Positions 36,267 through 44,465 of a stretch of DNA of 64,000 bases are shown piece by piece. Where the stretch lies: contig CANMSI010000006.1 in NCBI GenBank assembly GCA_947500575.1, forward strand, positions 124,001 to 188,000. Direction: 5' to 3'. This stretch comes from an uncultured Flavobacteriaceae bacterium (GTDB lineage Bacteria; Bacteroidota; Bacteroidia; Flavobacteriales; Flavobacteriaceae). The notes under the pieces were generated by a model. The model did not search any database. It had not been told where the DNA came from and was given only the letters and a program-made list of their open reading frames with translations. The position numbers and the translations under genes were made by a program. Each line of letters opens with the position of its first letter. Within the stretch, counting starts at the first letter, position 1.

Positions 36267-36812
36267 TTATTGGAGTTCAAAGGTTACCGCAGCGTAATAG
36301 GTGCGCATCCCCAACGTATTGCCATAGTATAATGCTTCTGGAGAAGAAGTATAATTACTATCTTCAATATGAACAATATCTCCAATTTTTTTGCCAATGC
36401 TTTTAGCTACCATTTCGGCTTTATTTTTAGCATCCGTAATCGCTGCTTTAGCATATTTTTCTATTTGTGAATTGGACGTTTCTAGTTTAAAAGTGACGTC
36501 CGATTTTATAACTCCTTCTACTTTTACCTCCAAAAACTTTTGGAGCTTTTTTAATGAGGTAGTTATGTAACTCACAATGGTTCCTTCTTTTTCGTATCCC
36601 ATAAGTTGATATCCTAAGGGATCATCGCTAAGTTCACTTTTAGTGATTCCGGCGGCTGCTAGTTCTACTAAGTAGTTGTCAATAACTTCCGTAAAGGTCA
36701 TATACTCATGAGAGTACACATTGTTTAGGCTTACAATCATATTTGCCTTGTATTCTGGCTGTATGGCATATTCATGAGAGCCATTTACTTTAATGGTTTT
36801 TGTTGTAATCAT
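36267..36812 (-). CDS. SIMPL (DUF541) domain protein lacking a signal peptide
   Basis: A 181-residue paralogue of the preceding protein. It starts MITTKTIKVNGSHEYAIQPEY, directly in the domain, so no export signal is visible and it should stay in the cytoplasm. It keeps the same blocks (SNSQIEKYAKAAITDAKNKAEMVAKSIGKKIG). The two genes are tandem on the minus strand. The pair looks like a recent duplication with one copy losing its signal peptide. Confidence 0.84.
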   Translation of the reverse strand: MITTKTIKVNGSHEYAIQPEYKANMIVSLNNVYSHEYMTFTEVIDNYLVELAAAGITKSELSDDPLGYQLMGYEKEGTIVSYITTSLKKLQKFLEVKVEGVIKSDVTFKLETSNSQIEKYAKAAITDAKNKAEMVAKSIGKKIGDIVHIEDSNYTSSPEALYYGNTLGMRTYYAAVTFELQ

Positions 36813-36869
36813 GGTTATTTTGGTTTACAACCTAAAACGAATTTTATATCCTTTTCTTATTTAGCCTAT

Positions 36870-37295
36870 TTAGGCAATCGTAAATAAAAAGGAAGCCACA
36901 ATCATCCAAGCTCCTACGAAGATGCCTACAATTCCTAGTTTACCTTGCTTAGGAGCAATTTTTTCTCGCAGTGCTTCTGCCTTTTCTTTGGCTGCGTCAT
37001 TTTTGGATAAGAAAAACTTGTTAATAAGTCCAAAGCCAAGCATAAATCCTAAAGTAGCAGAGACAATATTTCCTATAAGATAAGTAGCCCATAAAATTGG
37101 CGCTACACTAATCCAACTTATAGTCAATACGGCACTTATGATACCCCAGACACCCCAAAAGCAACATATGAGACCAATCCAACCCTGATAAGGTTCTATC
37201 TTGGCTAATAATTCTTTTGCATTCGGTTTTTTGGAAAGGATCAATGATGGTACTGCAATAATGCTTAATAATACTAATGTAATTCCCCAGATCAT
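36870..37295 (-). CDS. Small multi-spanning membrane protein of unknown function
   Basis: A 141-residue protein with four likely membrane segments (about residues 3-20, 38-58, 62-85 and 120-140) and a Lys/Glu-rich cytoplasmic loop ([24 protein letters not shown]). Two similar segments (YQGWIGLI and [13 protein letters not shown]) suggest an internal repeat. I do not recognise its family. It lies upstream of the SIMPL pair on the same strand and may share their transcript. Confidence 0.7.
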   Translation of the reverse strand: MIWGITLVLLSIIAVPSLILSKKPNAKELLAKIEPYQGWIGLICCFWGVWGIISAVLTISWISVAPILWATYLIGNIVSATLGFMLGFGLINKFFLSKNDAAKEKAEALREKIAPKQGKLGIVGIFVGAWMIVASFLFTIA

Positions 37296-37393
37296 AATGT
37301 TGTTTTTAAGTTATTAATCGGTTTATATTTTTATTTGATACAAAGATGTTGCAGAAGTAGTAGTTGTTTTACCCTTTCACTAGTGAAAAACAC

Positions 37394-37418
37394 CTCCCTG
37401 TAAACAGGGAGATTTTTT
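37394..37418 (+). terminator. Intrinsic-terminator-like hairpin in the dnaG leader
   Basis: CTCCCTG (37394-37400) pairs with CAGGGAG (37405-37411), followed by ATTTTTT. It sits between a divergent gene pair, 69 nt before the dnaG start, so there is no upstream + strand gene for it to terminate. Confidence 0.6.
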
Positions 37419-37486
37419 ATGAATATGGTTTTCGTTTTCGACTTATCTTTACGATATTGCCCCTTGCAGTAACAAACTCCTTTATT

Positions 37487-39466
37487 TTGATTTCAAAAAC
37501 TACAATAGATCAAGTATATGAAACCGCTCGTTTGGAAGAGGTGATAGGAGACTTTGTACAATTAAAGAAATCTGGATCTAATTTTAAAGGCCTTAGCCCG
37601 TTTTCGGATGAACGGACGCCTAGTTTTATGGTTTCCCCTGTAAAGCAAATCTGGAAAGATTTTAGTAGTGGTAAAGGAGGAAATGTGGTTGCTTTTTTAA
37701 TGGAACACGAACATTTTAGTTATCCAGAAGCTATTAAATACCTTGCAAAGAAATACCAGATTGAAATAGAGGAAACGGAGCAAACTAATGAGCAGAAAGA
37801 ACAGGCCAATGAACGAGAAAGCATGTACTTGGTATCTGAGTTTGCTCAAAAATATTTTGAAGAAACACTTTGGGAAAAAGAGTTGGGTAAAGCTATTGGA
37901 CTAAGTTATTTTAAAGAGCGTGGATTTACGGATGAGACCATTCGAAAATTTGGATTAGGGTATTGTTTAGATCAATGGGATGCCTTTACTACGGAGGCAC
38001 TTGCCAAAGGGTATCAGTTAGATTTTCTTCAGAAAACAGGACTCACAATTGTAAAGGAGAGTGCAACCGATGCTCAAAGCAAGCGGACGTTTGATCGTTT
38101 TAAGGGAAGGGTTCAATTTCCAATACACTCTATGAGTGGAAGAGTTTTGGGTTTTGGAGGACGTATTCTTACCAATGATAAAAAAGCGGCTAAATATTTG
38201 AATTCTCCAGAGAGCGATATTTATCATAAAAGCAAGGTGCTTTACGGGATTTATTTTGCTAAACAAGCAATTGCCAAAGAAGATAATTGCTACCTGGTGG
38301 AAGGTTATACAGATGTGATTCAATTATTCCAACGTGGGATTCAGAATGTGGTAGCTTCTAGCGGTACTGCATTGACTTCAGATCAAATACGGTTGATAAA
38401 CCGACTTACCAACAATATTACAGTACTATTTGATGGAGATGCAGCCGGATTAAGAGCGTCCATTCGTGGAATAGACCTCATTCTAGAACAAGGTATGAAT
38501 GTTAAAGTCTGTACCTTTCCAGAAGGTGAAGATCCAGATAGTTTTGCAAAAAATAATAGCTATGAAGATGTTGTAGCGTATTTAGAAGGGAATGCCAAAG
38601 ACTTTATTCAGTTTAAAACATCTTTGCTAGCTGAAGAAGCAGCCAATGATCCTATTAAGAAAGCAGATACCATACGAGATATTGTATATAGTATTTCTAG
38701 AATACCAGATCGTATAAAAAGAGAGATTTATATTCAGGAATGTGCTCGTATGATGCAGATTTCAGAGGAAGTGCTTTTTAATACGCTAGCGCAACTAGGA
38801 AAGAAAGAACTAGCAGATGCAGCCAAAAGGGAGAAGCAAGATCAAAAAGCTTTTGAGGTGGTTAGAAACGAACCTACACCTCAAAAGGTGGATGTTCAGT
38901 ATGAATTAGAACGTAAGATTATTGAAATGCTTTTGCTATATGGAAATGAACAACAGGAATTTGAAGATCTAATTTTAAAGGAAAACGAAAGTGGCGACCT
39001 AGTATTAGAACCGGAGCAATTGGAAGCTAAAGTATATGAAAAAATATATTTGGATTTGCAAGAAGATGAAATAGAACTTACCCACGAACGTTTTCGAAAC
39101 ATATATTATAAGCTGATAGAAGCGCTTAATGAAAAAGAGAATTTTACAGTGAATACTTTTGTTGCTGATTTGGAGCAGGAGGTGGTAGCAGAAGTTTCTT
39201 CCATTTTGATGGAGGAGGAAAAGTATATGCTCCATAATTGGGAACGCAAGGATATTTATCCAAAGGATAAGAAGAAGGGGATAGCGCAATTAGTAAGTGA
39301 AACAATACTTACACTTCGTGTTTTTTTAATTAAAAAAAGAATTGTGGCGTTGCAAGCAGATACAGAACATAAAACAGATGACAATACAGAAACCTTGGAG
39401 GAAATTGTAAATTACCTTCAATTAAATACGCTGCTCAATAAAAAGTTGAATAGGGTATTGTCCTAA
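37487..39466 (+). CDS. dnaG: DNA primase
   Basis: A 659-residue DnaG beginning (M)ISKTTIDQVYETARLEEVIGDF from TTG 37487. It has an N-terminal primer domain where the usual zinc-finger Cys residues are replaced: the block reads LKKSGSNFKGLSPFSDERTPSF. The TOPRIM domain (about residues 255-340) includes VEGYTDVIQL and DGDAAG, and a C-terminal helicase-interacting part follows. It makes RNA primers for replication. The frame is open upstream to 37364, but that part does not resemble DnaG. A perfect palindrome follows the stop. Confidence 0.93.
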   Translation: MISKTTIDQVYETARLEEVIGDFVQLKKSGSNFKGLSPFSDERTPSFMVSPVKQIWKDFSSGKGGNVVAFLMEHEHFSYPEAIKYLAKKYQIEIEETEQTNEQKEQANERESMYLVSEFAQKYFEETLWEKELGKAIGLSYFKERGFTDETIRKFGLGYCLDQWDAFTTEALAKGYQLDFLQKTGLTIVKESATDAQSKRTFDRFKGRVQFPIHSMSGRVLGFGGRILTNDKKAAKYLNSPESDIYHKSKVLYGIYFAKQAIAKEDNCYLVEGYTDVIQLFQRGIQNVVASSGTALTSDQIRLINRLTNNITVLFDGDAAGLRASIRGIDLILEQGMNVKVCTFPEGEDPDSFAKNNSYEDVVAYLEGNAKDFIQFKTSLLAEEAANDPIKKADTIRDIVYSISRIPDRIKREIYIQECARMMQISEEVLFNTLAQLGKKELADAAKREKQDQKAFEVVRNEPTPQKVDVQYELERKIIEMLLLYGNEQQEFEDLILKENESGDLVLEPEQLEAKVYEKIYLDLQEDEIELTHERFRNIYYKLIEALNEKENFTVNTFVADLEQEVVAEVSSILMEEEKYMLHNWERKDIYPKDKKKGIAQLVSETILTLRVFLIKKRIVALQADTEHKTDDNTETLEEIVNYLQLNTLLNKKLNRVLS

Positions 39467-39505
39467 ACGCAGAGAGCCCTTGCAATTGCAAGGGCTCTCT
39501 GCGTT
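39466..39505. repeat. Perfect 40-nt palindrome after dnaG
   Basis: AACGCAGAGAGCCCTTGCAA is followed immediately by its exact reverse complement, giving 20-bp arms without a loop. It starts at the last base of the dnaG stop codon, between convergent dnaG and the response regulator gene. There is no T run directly after it, so it is not a typical terminator, though it probably ends transcripts from both sides. Confidence 0.9.
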
Positions 39506-39531
39506 ATGAAGAAAAACGTATATCTTTTATA

Positions 39532-40161
39532 CTAGTAAAGCTCTAAAGCTTTGGCTTGCTGTAATAAATCTACTAAGTTGTCTACATTTAATTTTCTCAT
39601 CAAGCGAGCTTTGTACGTACTTACTGTTTTTTCATTTAAGTTAAGTCCAATAGCCACATCTTTGTTTCGCTTCCCGCTTGCTAAGAGTTTTAGTACTTCT
39701 ACTTCTCTTGTGGAAAGTTTTCTAAAGAATCTTCTAGGTTTTTGAGTGCCCTCATCAAAGGCCAAACGTTGTGCAAGCTCATTAGTAATAAACATATTAC
39801 CTTGACTTACTTTTCTAACCGCGGTAATTATATAATCTAAATCTGCAGTTTTAGAAAGGTAACCAAAAGCGCCTGCTCTAATAGTACTCAATGCATACAC
39901 GTCTTCAGACTGTCCACTATAAATTAACACTCTAATATCTGGATACTCTTGTTTGATTTTTCTTAAAGTTGCAATCCCATTAATTTCAGGAATATCCATC
40001 TCTAAAATAACCACATCTGGAGTAACTTTCTCTAATTTGTTAAATAGTTCTGAAGTAGTCGCTACATCATCAATAACCTCGAAGTCAGCAGCAGAAGCTA
40101 ACACATGTTTTATTCCCATTCTTACGATTGGGTGGTTGTCTGCAATTAAAACTTTAGTCAT
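39532..40161 (-). CDS. NarL/LuxR-type response regulator with Glu at the phosphorylation site
   Basis: A 209-residue protein with a receiver domain (about 1-120) and a LuxR/GerE HTH (about 145-209, LSTREVEVLKLLASGKRNKDVAIGLNLNEKTVSTYKARLM). In the receiver, D8-N9, S82 and K104 are at the expected places. The residue that should be the phosphorylated Asp is E54 (VVILEMDIPEING). Glu there often mimics the phosphorylated state, so this regulator may act without a kinase. No histidine kinase gene is nearby. The direct target could include its own promoter (dyad at 40205). Confidence 0.9.
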   Translation of the reverse strand: MTKVLIADNHPIVRMGIKHVLASAADFEVIDDVATTSELFNKLEKVTPDVVILEMDIPEINGIATLRKIKQEYPDIRVLIYSGQSEDVYALSTIRAGAFGYLSKTADLDYIITAVRKVSQGNMFITNELAQRLAFDEGTQKPRRFFRKLSTREVEVLKLLASGKRNKDVAIGLNLNEKTVSTYKARLMRKLNVDNLVDLLQQAKALELY

Positions 40162-40560
40162 TCTGTAATTTATTAGTTATAATTAGTCTATTTGTACAAT
40201 AATACTTACAAATATTGTAAGGTCTTTTGGGTTGTTTAATATGTCTATAATCCGTTAAAAATAAATAAAAAAAATATGGTATTCGGTATAATTAGGGCAT
40301 AATTATTCTTTTAACATTATTTTTCTTACAAAATATATATAAATAGTTGCAGTATTGTATTATAGAAGTACTATTATAGTTTCTGATTACTTCATCAATC
40401 AATGCAAAATTCATTTTTTATAGAGCTTTTCATACACCAAGTCATAAGACTTTCTTCTATTGTGTATAGGAACGAATTATTAATTCTGGAACAAATATGG
40501 AAACAAATTTTAAGTAAACTAATTATTTTCGAGGTAATAGCTTTATTTTCAGTTAAATGG
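40162..40560. other. Gene-free stretch upstream of the response regulator
   Basis: This 400-nt A+T-rich gap lies between the nadE stop and the response regulator start, both on the minus strand. It shows no open frame of note and no terminator. It contains one clear inverted repeat (40205-40221). Confidence 0.6.
40205..40221. promoter_or_regulatory. Inverted repeat, possible operator of the response regulator
   Basis: CTTACAA-ATA-TTGTAAG is a 7-bp dyad with a 3-nt spacer, 44 nt upstream of the response regulator start codon. Size and symmetry fit a dimeric HTH binding site. It is the only strong dyad in this gap. Confidence 0.45.
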
Positions 40561-41349
40561 TTATTTTAGGTTTTTAGGTATCTTACAAATTGGTATAGGA
40601 ATCATCTTATGTTTATTTGCAGAATTTAGTCTTTTGTATATACGAAAAACCTCTTTTTTTCTTTCTGAAAAATCATTGACTGTTTTTCCAATTTCATCCA
40701 TTTCCATTGCCCATTCCAATTCTGGATAAGAAGCTCCAATTTGATCTTCATCTGTTCTATCATCTCCCCAAAGGCCATCCGTTGGTGCTGCTTTTAGGAT
40801 ATTTTCATTTACACCCAGAAAGGAAGCAAGTTCATATACTTCTGTTTTTAGAAGATCTGCAATAGGGCTTAAATCTACTCCACCATCACCATATTTTGTA
40901 TAAAAACCGACTCCAAAATCTTCTACTTTATTGCCAGTCCCTGCAACTAGGTAACCTTCAATAGCAGCGAAATAATACAAAGTTGTCATTCGTAGTCTTG
41001 CTCTCGTATTGGCCAAAGACATAAATCGATCTTCTTCCTTTTCAACTTTGGGAAGTTGTTCTACTAGTCCATCAAAAACCGGTGTAAGCTCTACTTCCTG
41101 TCGTTTTACGTTAGGATAATTATTTTGCAACCAAGCTATATGATTAGCCGCACGCGAAACTTGACTTGTTGCCTGATGAATAGGCATTTCCAAACATAAA
41201 AGATCCAAACCAGTTTTTGCGCATAGGGTAGAGGTAAGAGCAGAATCTATTCCACCAGAAATACCAATGACGAAGCCTTTGATATTGGCATTGGTTGCAT
41301 AGTCTCTTAACCAGTTGACAATGTGATCTACAATTTTTTCTGTTTGCAT
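40561..41349 (-). CDS. nadE: NAD+ synthase (ammonia-dependent type)
   Basis: A 262-residue NadE. The ATP-pyrophosphatase P-loop SGGIDSA is near residue 28, and later blocks are GTGNKVEDFGVGFYTKYGDGGVDLSPIADL and PTDGLWGDDRTDEDQIGASY. It lacks the glutaminase domain of larger NadE proteins, so ammonia is the likely nitrogen donor. It makes NAD from deamido-NAD. It is divergent from gldB with a 66-nt gap. Confidence 0.95.
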   Translation of the reverse strand: MQTEKIVDHIVNWLRDYATNANIKGFVIGISGGIDSALTSTLCAKTGLDLLCLEMPIHQATSQVSRAANHIAWLQNNYPNVKRQEVELTPVFDGLVEQLPKVEKEEDRFMSLANTRARLRMTTLYYFAAIEGYLVAGTGNKVEDFGVGFYTKYGDGGVDLSPIADLLKTEVYELASFLGVNENILKAAPTDGLWGDDRTDEDQIGASYPELEWAMEMDEIGKTVNDFSERKKEVFRIYKRLNSANKHKMIPIPICKIPKNLK

Positions 41350-41415
41350 AGCTGTATTTTATTAGGTTAAAACTAGTAACTTAGCCGTGTAAAAATAAAG
41401 CCTAGGCGCTTAAAA

Positions 41416-42405
41416 ATGAAACTTAAAAGAAATTACTTTAAAATCTATATGCGACCTTTACTTTTTCTAGCGTTATTGCTGCTACTTTTTGGTTGTGGGA
41501 ATGACAATAAGACAGCTGAAGCCATTAGTAAAATAGATGTTGACTTAAAGATTTCTCGTTTTGATAGGGCTTTTGCAGTAGCAACTCCTTCTGATATTCC
41601 GGAATTAAAAAGGGAATATCCTTATTTTTTTCCTGCCCAATACGCGGATAGTGTTTGGGAAGCAAAATTAAAAGATACCATTCAAATTTCTTTGTTAGAA
41701 GAAGTGGATATGGTCTTTGGAGATTTTAAAGCTGAAAAGCAAAATTTACAAAGCCTCTTCAAGCATATTAAGTACTACTTTCCTAAGTATGAAATTCCTG
41801 AAGTTGTTACCGTAACATCAAACGTGGATTATGCTAATAGGGTTATATTAACTGATTCATTATTGCTGTTAGGCTTAGATAATTATTTGGGTTCTTCGCA
41901 TCGATTTTATGACAGTTTTGCACGGTATATAACTGCAGATCTGGATAAACAATATTTGGCGAGTGATGTGGCAAGTGCCTTTGTGAATAAGTCTTTGCGT
42001 TTTCCTACGGATCGTATTTTTTTATCACACATGATATATTATGGGAAGGAACTATACCTCAAGGATCAATTAATGCCAGAATTACAGGATGCTCAAAAAA
42101 TTGCATATACACAAGAACAATTGGATTGGGCTTTTGCAAATGAGGAACAAATTTGGCGCTATTTTATAGAAAAAGAATTGCTTTATAGTACAGATCATAA
42201 GTTGGGACCTCGGTTTTTAGATCCTGCACCCTTTTCTAAATTTCAATTGGAATTAGACAGTGAATCTCCTGGTAGGATAGGACGGTTTATGGGATGGCAA
42301 ATAGTAAAAGCTTTTATGGACAATAATGAAATCAGTTTAGCCGAATTATTAAGCCTTTCGGCAGAAGAAATATTTAAAGAATCGAACTACAAACCGAAAC
42401 GATAG
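41416..42405 (+). CDS. gldB: Gliding motility lipoprotein GldB
   Basis: A 329-residue lipoprotein. The lipobox LLLFGC is near residue 27, and the body matches GldB (KIDVDLKISRFDRAF; EYPYFFPAQYADSVW; RIGRFMGWQIVKAFM). GldB is needed for gliding motility in Flavobacterium. gldC follows with no gap, the known gldB-gldC arrangement. ATG 41416 is used; a second Met in MRPLLFLALLL (residue 12) would also keep the signal. Confidence 0.93.
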   Translation: MKLKRNYFKIYMRPLLFLALLLLLFGCGNDNKTAEAISKIDVDLKISRFDRAFAVATPSDIPELKREYPYFFPAQYADSVWEAKLKDTIQISLLEEVDMVFGDFKAEKQNLQSLFKHIKYYFPKYEIPEVVTVTSNVDYANRVILTDSLLLLGLDNYLGSSHRFYDSFARYITADLDKQYLASDVASAFVNKSLRFPTDRIFLSHMIYYGKELYLKDQLMPELQDAQKIAYTQEQLDWAFANEEQIWRYFIEKELLYSTDHKLGPRFLDPAPFSKFQLELDSESPGRIGRFMGWQIVKAFMDNNEISLAELLSLSAEEIFKESNYKPKR

Positions 42406-42738
42406 ATGGCAAAATTACATACATCTCAAATAAGTTTAACAGTTGGTCTAGATGAAAATAGAGTACCAGAAGAACTCACATGGTCTGCAGAGGACGGTGG
42501 AATAAATAATGAGGAAGCAAAAGCAATGTTGTTATCCGTATGGGATAGTAAAAATAAAGAATCCCTTAAGATTGATCTTTGGACAAAAGATATGCCTGTA
42601 GACGAGATGAAGATTTTCTTTCACCAAACCTTAGTCTCTTTATCTGATACGTTTATGAAAGCTACACAAGACGAAAAAATGACTGCAACTATGAAAGATT
42701 TTTGTGCTTATTTTGCTGAGAAGTTGGAATTGCAATAA
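42406..42738 (+). CDS. gldC: Gliding motility protein GldC
   Basis: A 110-residue cytoplasmic protein (ISLTVGLDENRVPEELTWSAEDGG; DLWTKDMPVDEMKIFFHQTL) that matches GldC in length and sequence. It starts directly after the gldB stop codon. GldC improves but is not strictly required for gliding in Flavobacterium johnsoniae. It is convergent with the MarR-type gene. Confidence 0.93.
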   Translation: MAKLHTSQISLTVGLDENRVPEELTWSAEDGGINNEEAKAMLLSVWDSKNKESLKIDLWTKDMPVDEMKIFFHQTLVSLSDTFMKATQDEKMTATMKDFCAYFAEKLELQ

Positions 42739-42754
42739 TCAAAACCCAATAAAA

Positions 42755-43354
42755 TTATAATTGTGCTTGGTGTTCTGGGCAGTCCAAGCGCAAATCTTTT
42801 TGTAGTAAGGGCATGTTTAATAACCTACAATATGCTGTTCCTTCTCCTTTTTCATAAAATCTGCATGAAAAACACATGCGTTGTGTTGTGACAATTTCTG
42901 CTTTTTGTAGTTTTTCGATGATTGTTATTAAATGCTGAAAAAGATGTTCTTTTTGATTCTTTTCTAAACCGTGTACAGCTTTCTCAATTGCTTCCGAAAA
43001 GGAACCCCCTTGAGAGACGATCTCTTTTCCTTTTGGTGTTAAATGAATTGTGAAACTACGAGTGTCTATAGCATCTTTTTCTTTGAAGACGTATTCCTTT
43101 TTAGTGAGCAGACGAATGGACTCGCTTATGGTTGCTTTGGTTACATTGAATTCTTGAGCAAGATAATTTACTTTGCAATAGTCGGAAGTGTGAAACTTAA
43201 TGAACACTAATAATTGCAATTGAAGAGGCGTTAGAGAATGTTCTTTGCCCTCTTGCCATAAAAGAACTTTAAAGGCTTCGGAAATTCGTTCAAGAGAGGC
43301 CACAATTTTCCCCTCAATATTTGCATTTTGATGATTTGGATCAAAACTTTCCAT
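42755..43354 (-). CDS. MarR-type regulator with a C-terminal four-cysteine cluster
   Basis: A 199-residue protein. Residues 20-150 form a MarR-like winged helix (LAQEFNVTKATISESIRLLTKKEYVF and the wing DTRSFTIHLTPKG). The tail contains C161-x2-C164-x11-C176-x15-C192, a spacing suited to zinc or Fe-S binding or to thiol sensing. Its own gene, the next gene and the thioredoxin-like gene each carry a matching TAGTT-N5-AACTA site upstream, so it probably controls this block including itself. The signal (metal, redox or other) is unknown. Confidence 0.85.
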   Translation of the reverse strand: MESFDPNHQNANIEGKIVASLERISEAFKVLLWQEGKEHSLTPLQLQLLVFIKFHTSDYCKVNYLAQEFNVTKATISESIRLLTKKEYVFKEKDAIDTRSFTIHLTPKGKEIVSQGGSFSEAIEKAVHGLEKNQKEHLFQHLITIIEKLQKAEIVTTQRMCFSCRFYEKGEGTAYCRLLNMPLLQKDLRLDCPEHQAQL

Positions 43355-43357
43355 TAA

Positions 43358-43403
43358 ACAAAAATAGCCCCAAATAATTAGTTGACCTAACTATTCAGGG
43401 GCT
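43358..43403 (-). terminator. Terminator with the MarR box in its loop
   Basis: On the minus strand, AGCCCC (43398-43403) pairs with GGGGCT (43366-43371), followed by ATTTTTG. It ends the lipoprotein gene at 43409. Its loop contains the dyad at 43379-43393, which can form an inner stem. Confidence 0.55.
43379..43393. promoter_or_regulatory. Predicted MarR-family operator, site 1
   Basis: TAGTT-GACCT-AACTA, 25 nt upstream of the MarR-type gene start. Same arms and same 5-nt spacer as site 2, and close to site 3. Confidence 0.65.
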
Positions 43404-43408
43404 TAAAG

Positions 43409-44143
43409 CTATTTTTTTTGTACCCTATATGGTAAGGATAGGTCTCCAGATGCTATACTATAAACACTATAAACACCTAACATTGGCCGCTCTGAGTCTG
43501 AAGTGTTTACTTGCATATATGCAGCTACCCCATCAAATTGAAAATCGGTTCTATGATTCATTCTGTAAAGCGGAACTATCACTTTTATTTGATTCCCTTT
43601 TGTAATTACGTTAAAGCCTGGAGAGTCCATATACATGGGCATCCCTGGATTTGTTGGAGGCAAATGTACCGTGGTATCGTTTGTATCAAACTGTTTTACC
43701 GCCAAACCACCTGCTACTCGTTTGTCTTCTTGCAATACCACCCAATGCGGATGCCATACAATACCATCATCTCCGTAATTTTTATTAGCATTTTCGTCCC
43801 ATAAGGGAGTATCATCGAAATCTGGATGCGATGTAAGTGCAAGAGCTACAATTCCTTCGGTTTTAGAAAACCCGACATCTTCTGATTTTAGACTAGTAGG
43901 GAAAACATAACCTAATACGGGAGCACCGTCCATGTTACCAAATTTTTCTGGCACACTTTTACCAGCTTCTCCCTTCACGGAAATAGTAAAAATTAATTGT
44001 TGTAGCTCCCTATCATGAGCTACCTCACTACCAATAATTTTGAGATTATCAGAGTTCTTGAATTCTATAGATTCATTGATTTGTTGCCCTTTGCAGGATA
44101 CCATACAAAGCATAAAACAACTTATAAGGATTATCTGTTTCAT
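43409..44143 (-). CDS. Lipoprotein of unknown function in the MarR block
   Basis: A 244-residue protein with a lipoprotein signal (lipobox CMVSC, Cys near residue 17). The body is beta-rich, with VWHPHWVVLQEDKRVAGGLAVK and a conserved-looking GMPMYMDSPGF. The His/Trp cluster might bind a ligand or metal, but I do not recognise a family. An operator-like dyad lies 10-24 nt upstream of its start. It lies between the MarR-type and thioredoxin-like genes on the same strand. Confidence 0.7.
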   Translation of the reverse strand: MKQIILISCFMLCMVSCKGQQINESIEFKNSDNLKIIGSEVAHDRELQQLIFTISVKGEAGKSVPEKFGNMDGAPVLGYVFPTSLKSEDVGFSKTEGIVALALTSHPDFDDTPLWDENANKNYGDDGIVWHPHWVVLQEDKRVAGGLAVKQFDTNDTTVHLPPTNPGMPMYMDSPGFNVITKGNQIKVIVPLYRMNHRTDFQFDGVAAYMQVNTSDSERPMLGVYSVYSIASGDLSLPYRVQKK

Positions 44144-44152
44144 AATTTTAAT

Positions 44153-44167
44153 TAGTTAAACTAACTA
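44153..44167. promoter_or_regulatory. Predicted MarR-family operator, site 2
   Basis: TAGTT-AAACT-AACTA, 10 nt upstream of the lipoprotein gene start. Arms and spacer length are identical to site 1. Confidence 0.68.
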
Positions 44168-44183
44168 CATGGATTAAATTTTT

Positions 44184-44420
44184 TTAAGACTTTACTTCTT
44201 CTATTGTAGCACCGTGATTTATGTGTAATACATTGCCATTCTCAAGAACCAATGCCGGTACAGAACGAACGCCGGCCTGCTCCGCATCTGGGATGAGATG
44301 AGCTTGTTCTCCTAGATGCACAATCGCTACGTCTACAGTAGCATCAAGAATGGTTACTAATTCGTTTTCCGCATGGATGCAAACTGGACATCCAGCATGG
44401 TAAAATGTTGCTTTTTTCAT
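44184..44420 (-). CDS. Small thioredoxin/glutaredoxin-like protein
   Basis: A 78-residue protein starting MKKATFYHAGCPVC, with the redox motif C11-P-V-C14 after the first strand and the cis-Pro segment SVPALVLENG. It resembles small cytoplasmic thioredoxin-fold proteins; no signal peptide is present. ATG at 44418-44420 is chosen over an upstream in-frame ATG because it gives a proper first strand. It is first in the minus-strand block controlled by the predicted MarR boxes, which points to a thiol-related response. Confidence 0.8.
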   Translation of the reverse strand: MKKATFYHAGCPVCIHAENELVTILDATVDVAIVHLGEQAHLIPDAEQAGVRSVPALVLENGNVLHINHGATIEEVKS

Positions 44421-44465
44421 AATGAAATAAATTTTAGGAGGCATCATTGCCTGTACAAATATAGT

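Noticed and set aside
37364-37486. Upstream extension of dnaG
   Set aside because: It includes the leader hairpin and unrelated hydrophobic sequence; homology to DnaG begins at TTG 37487.
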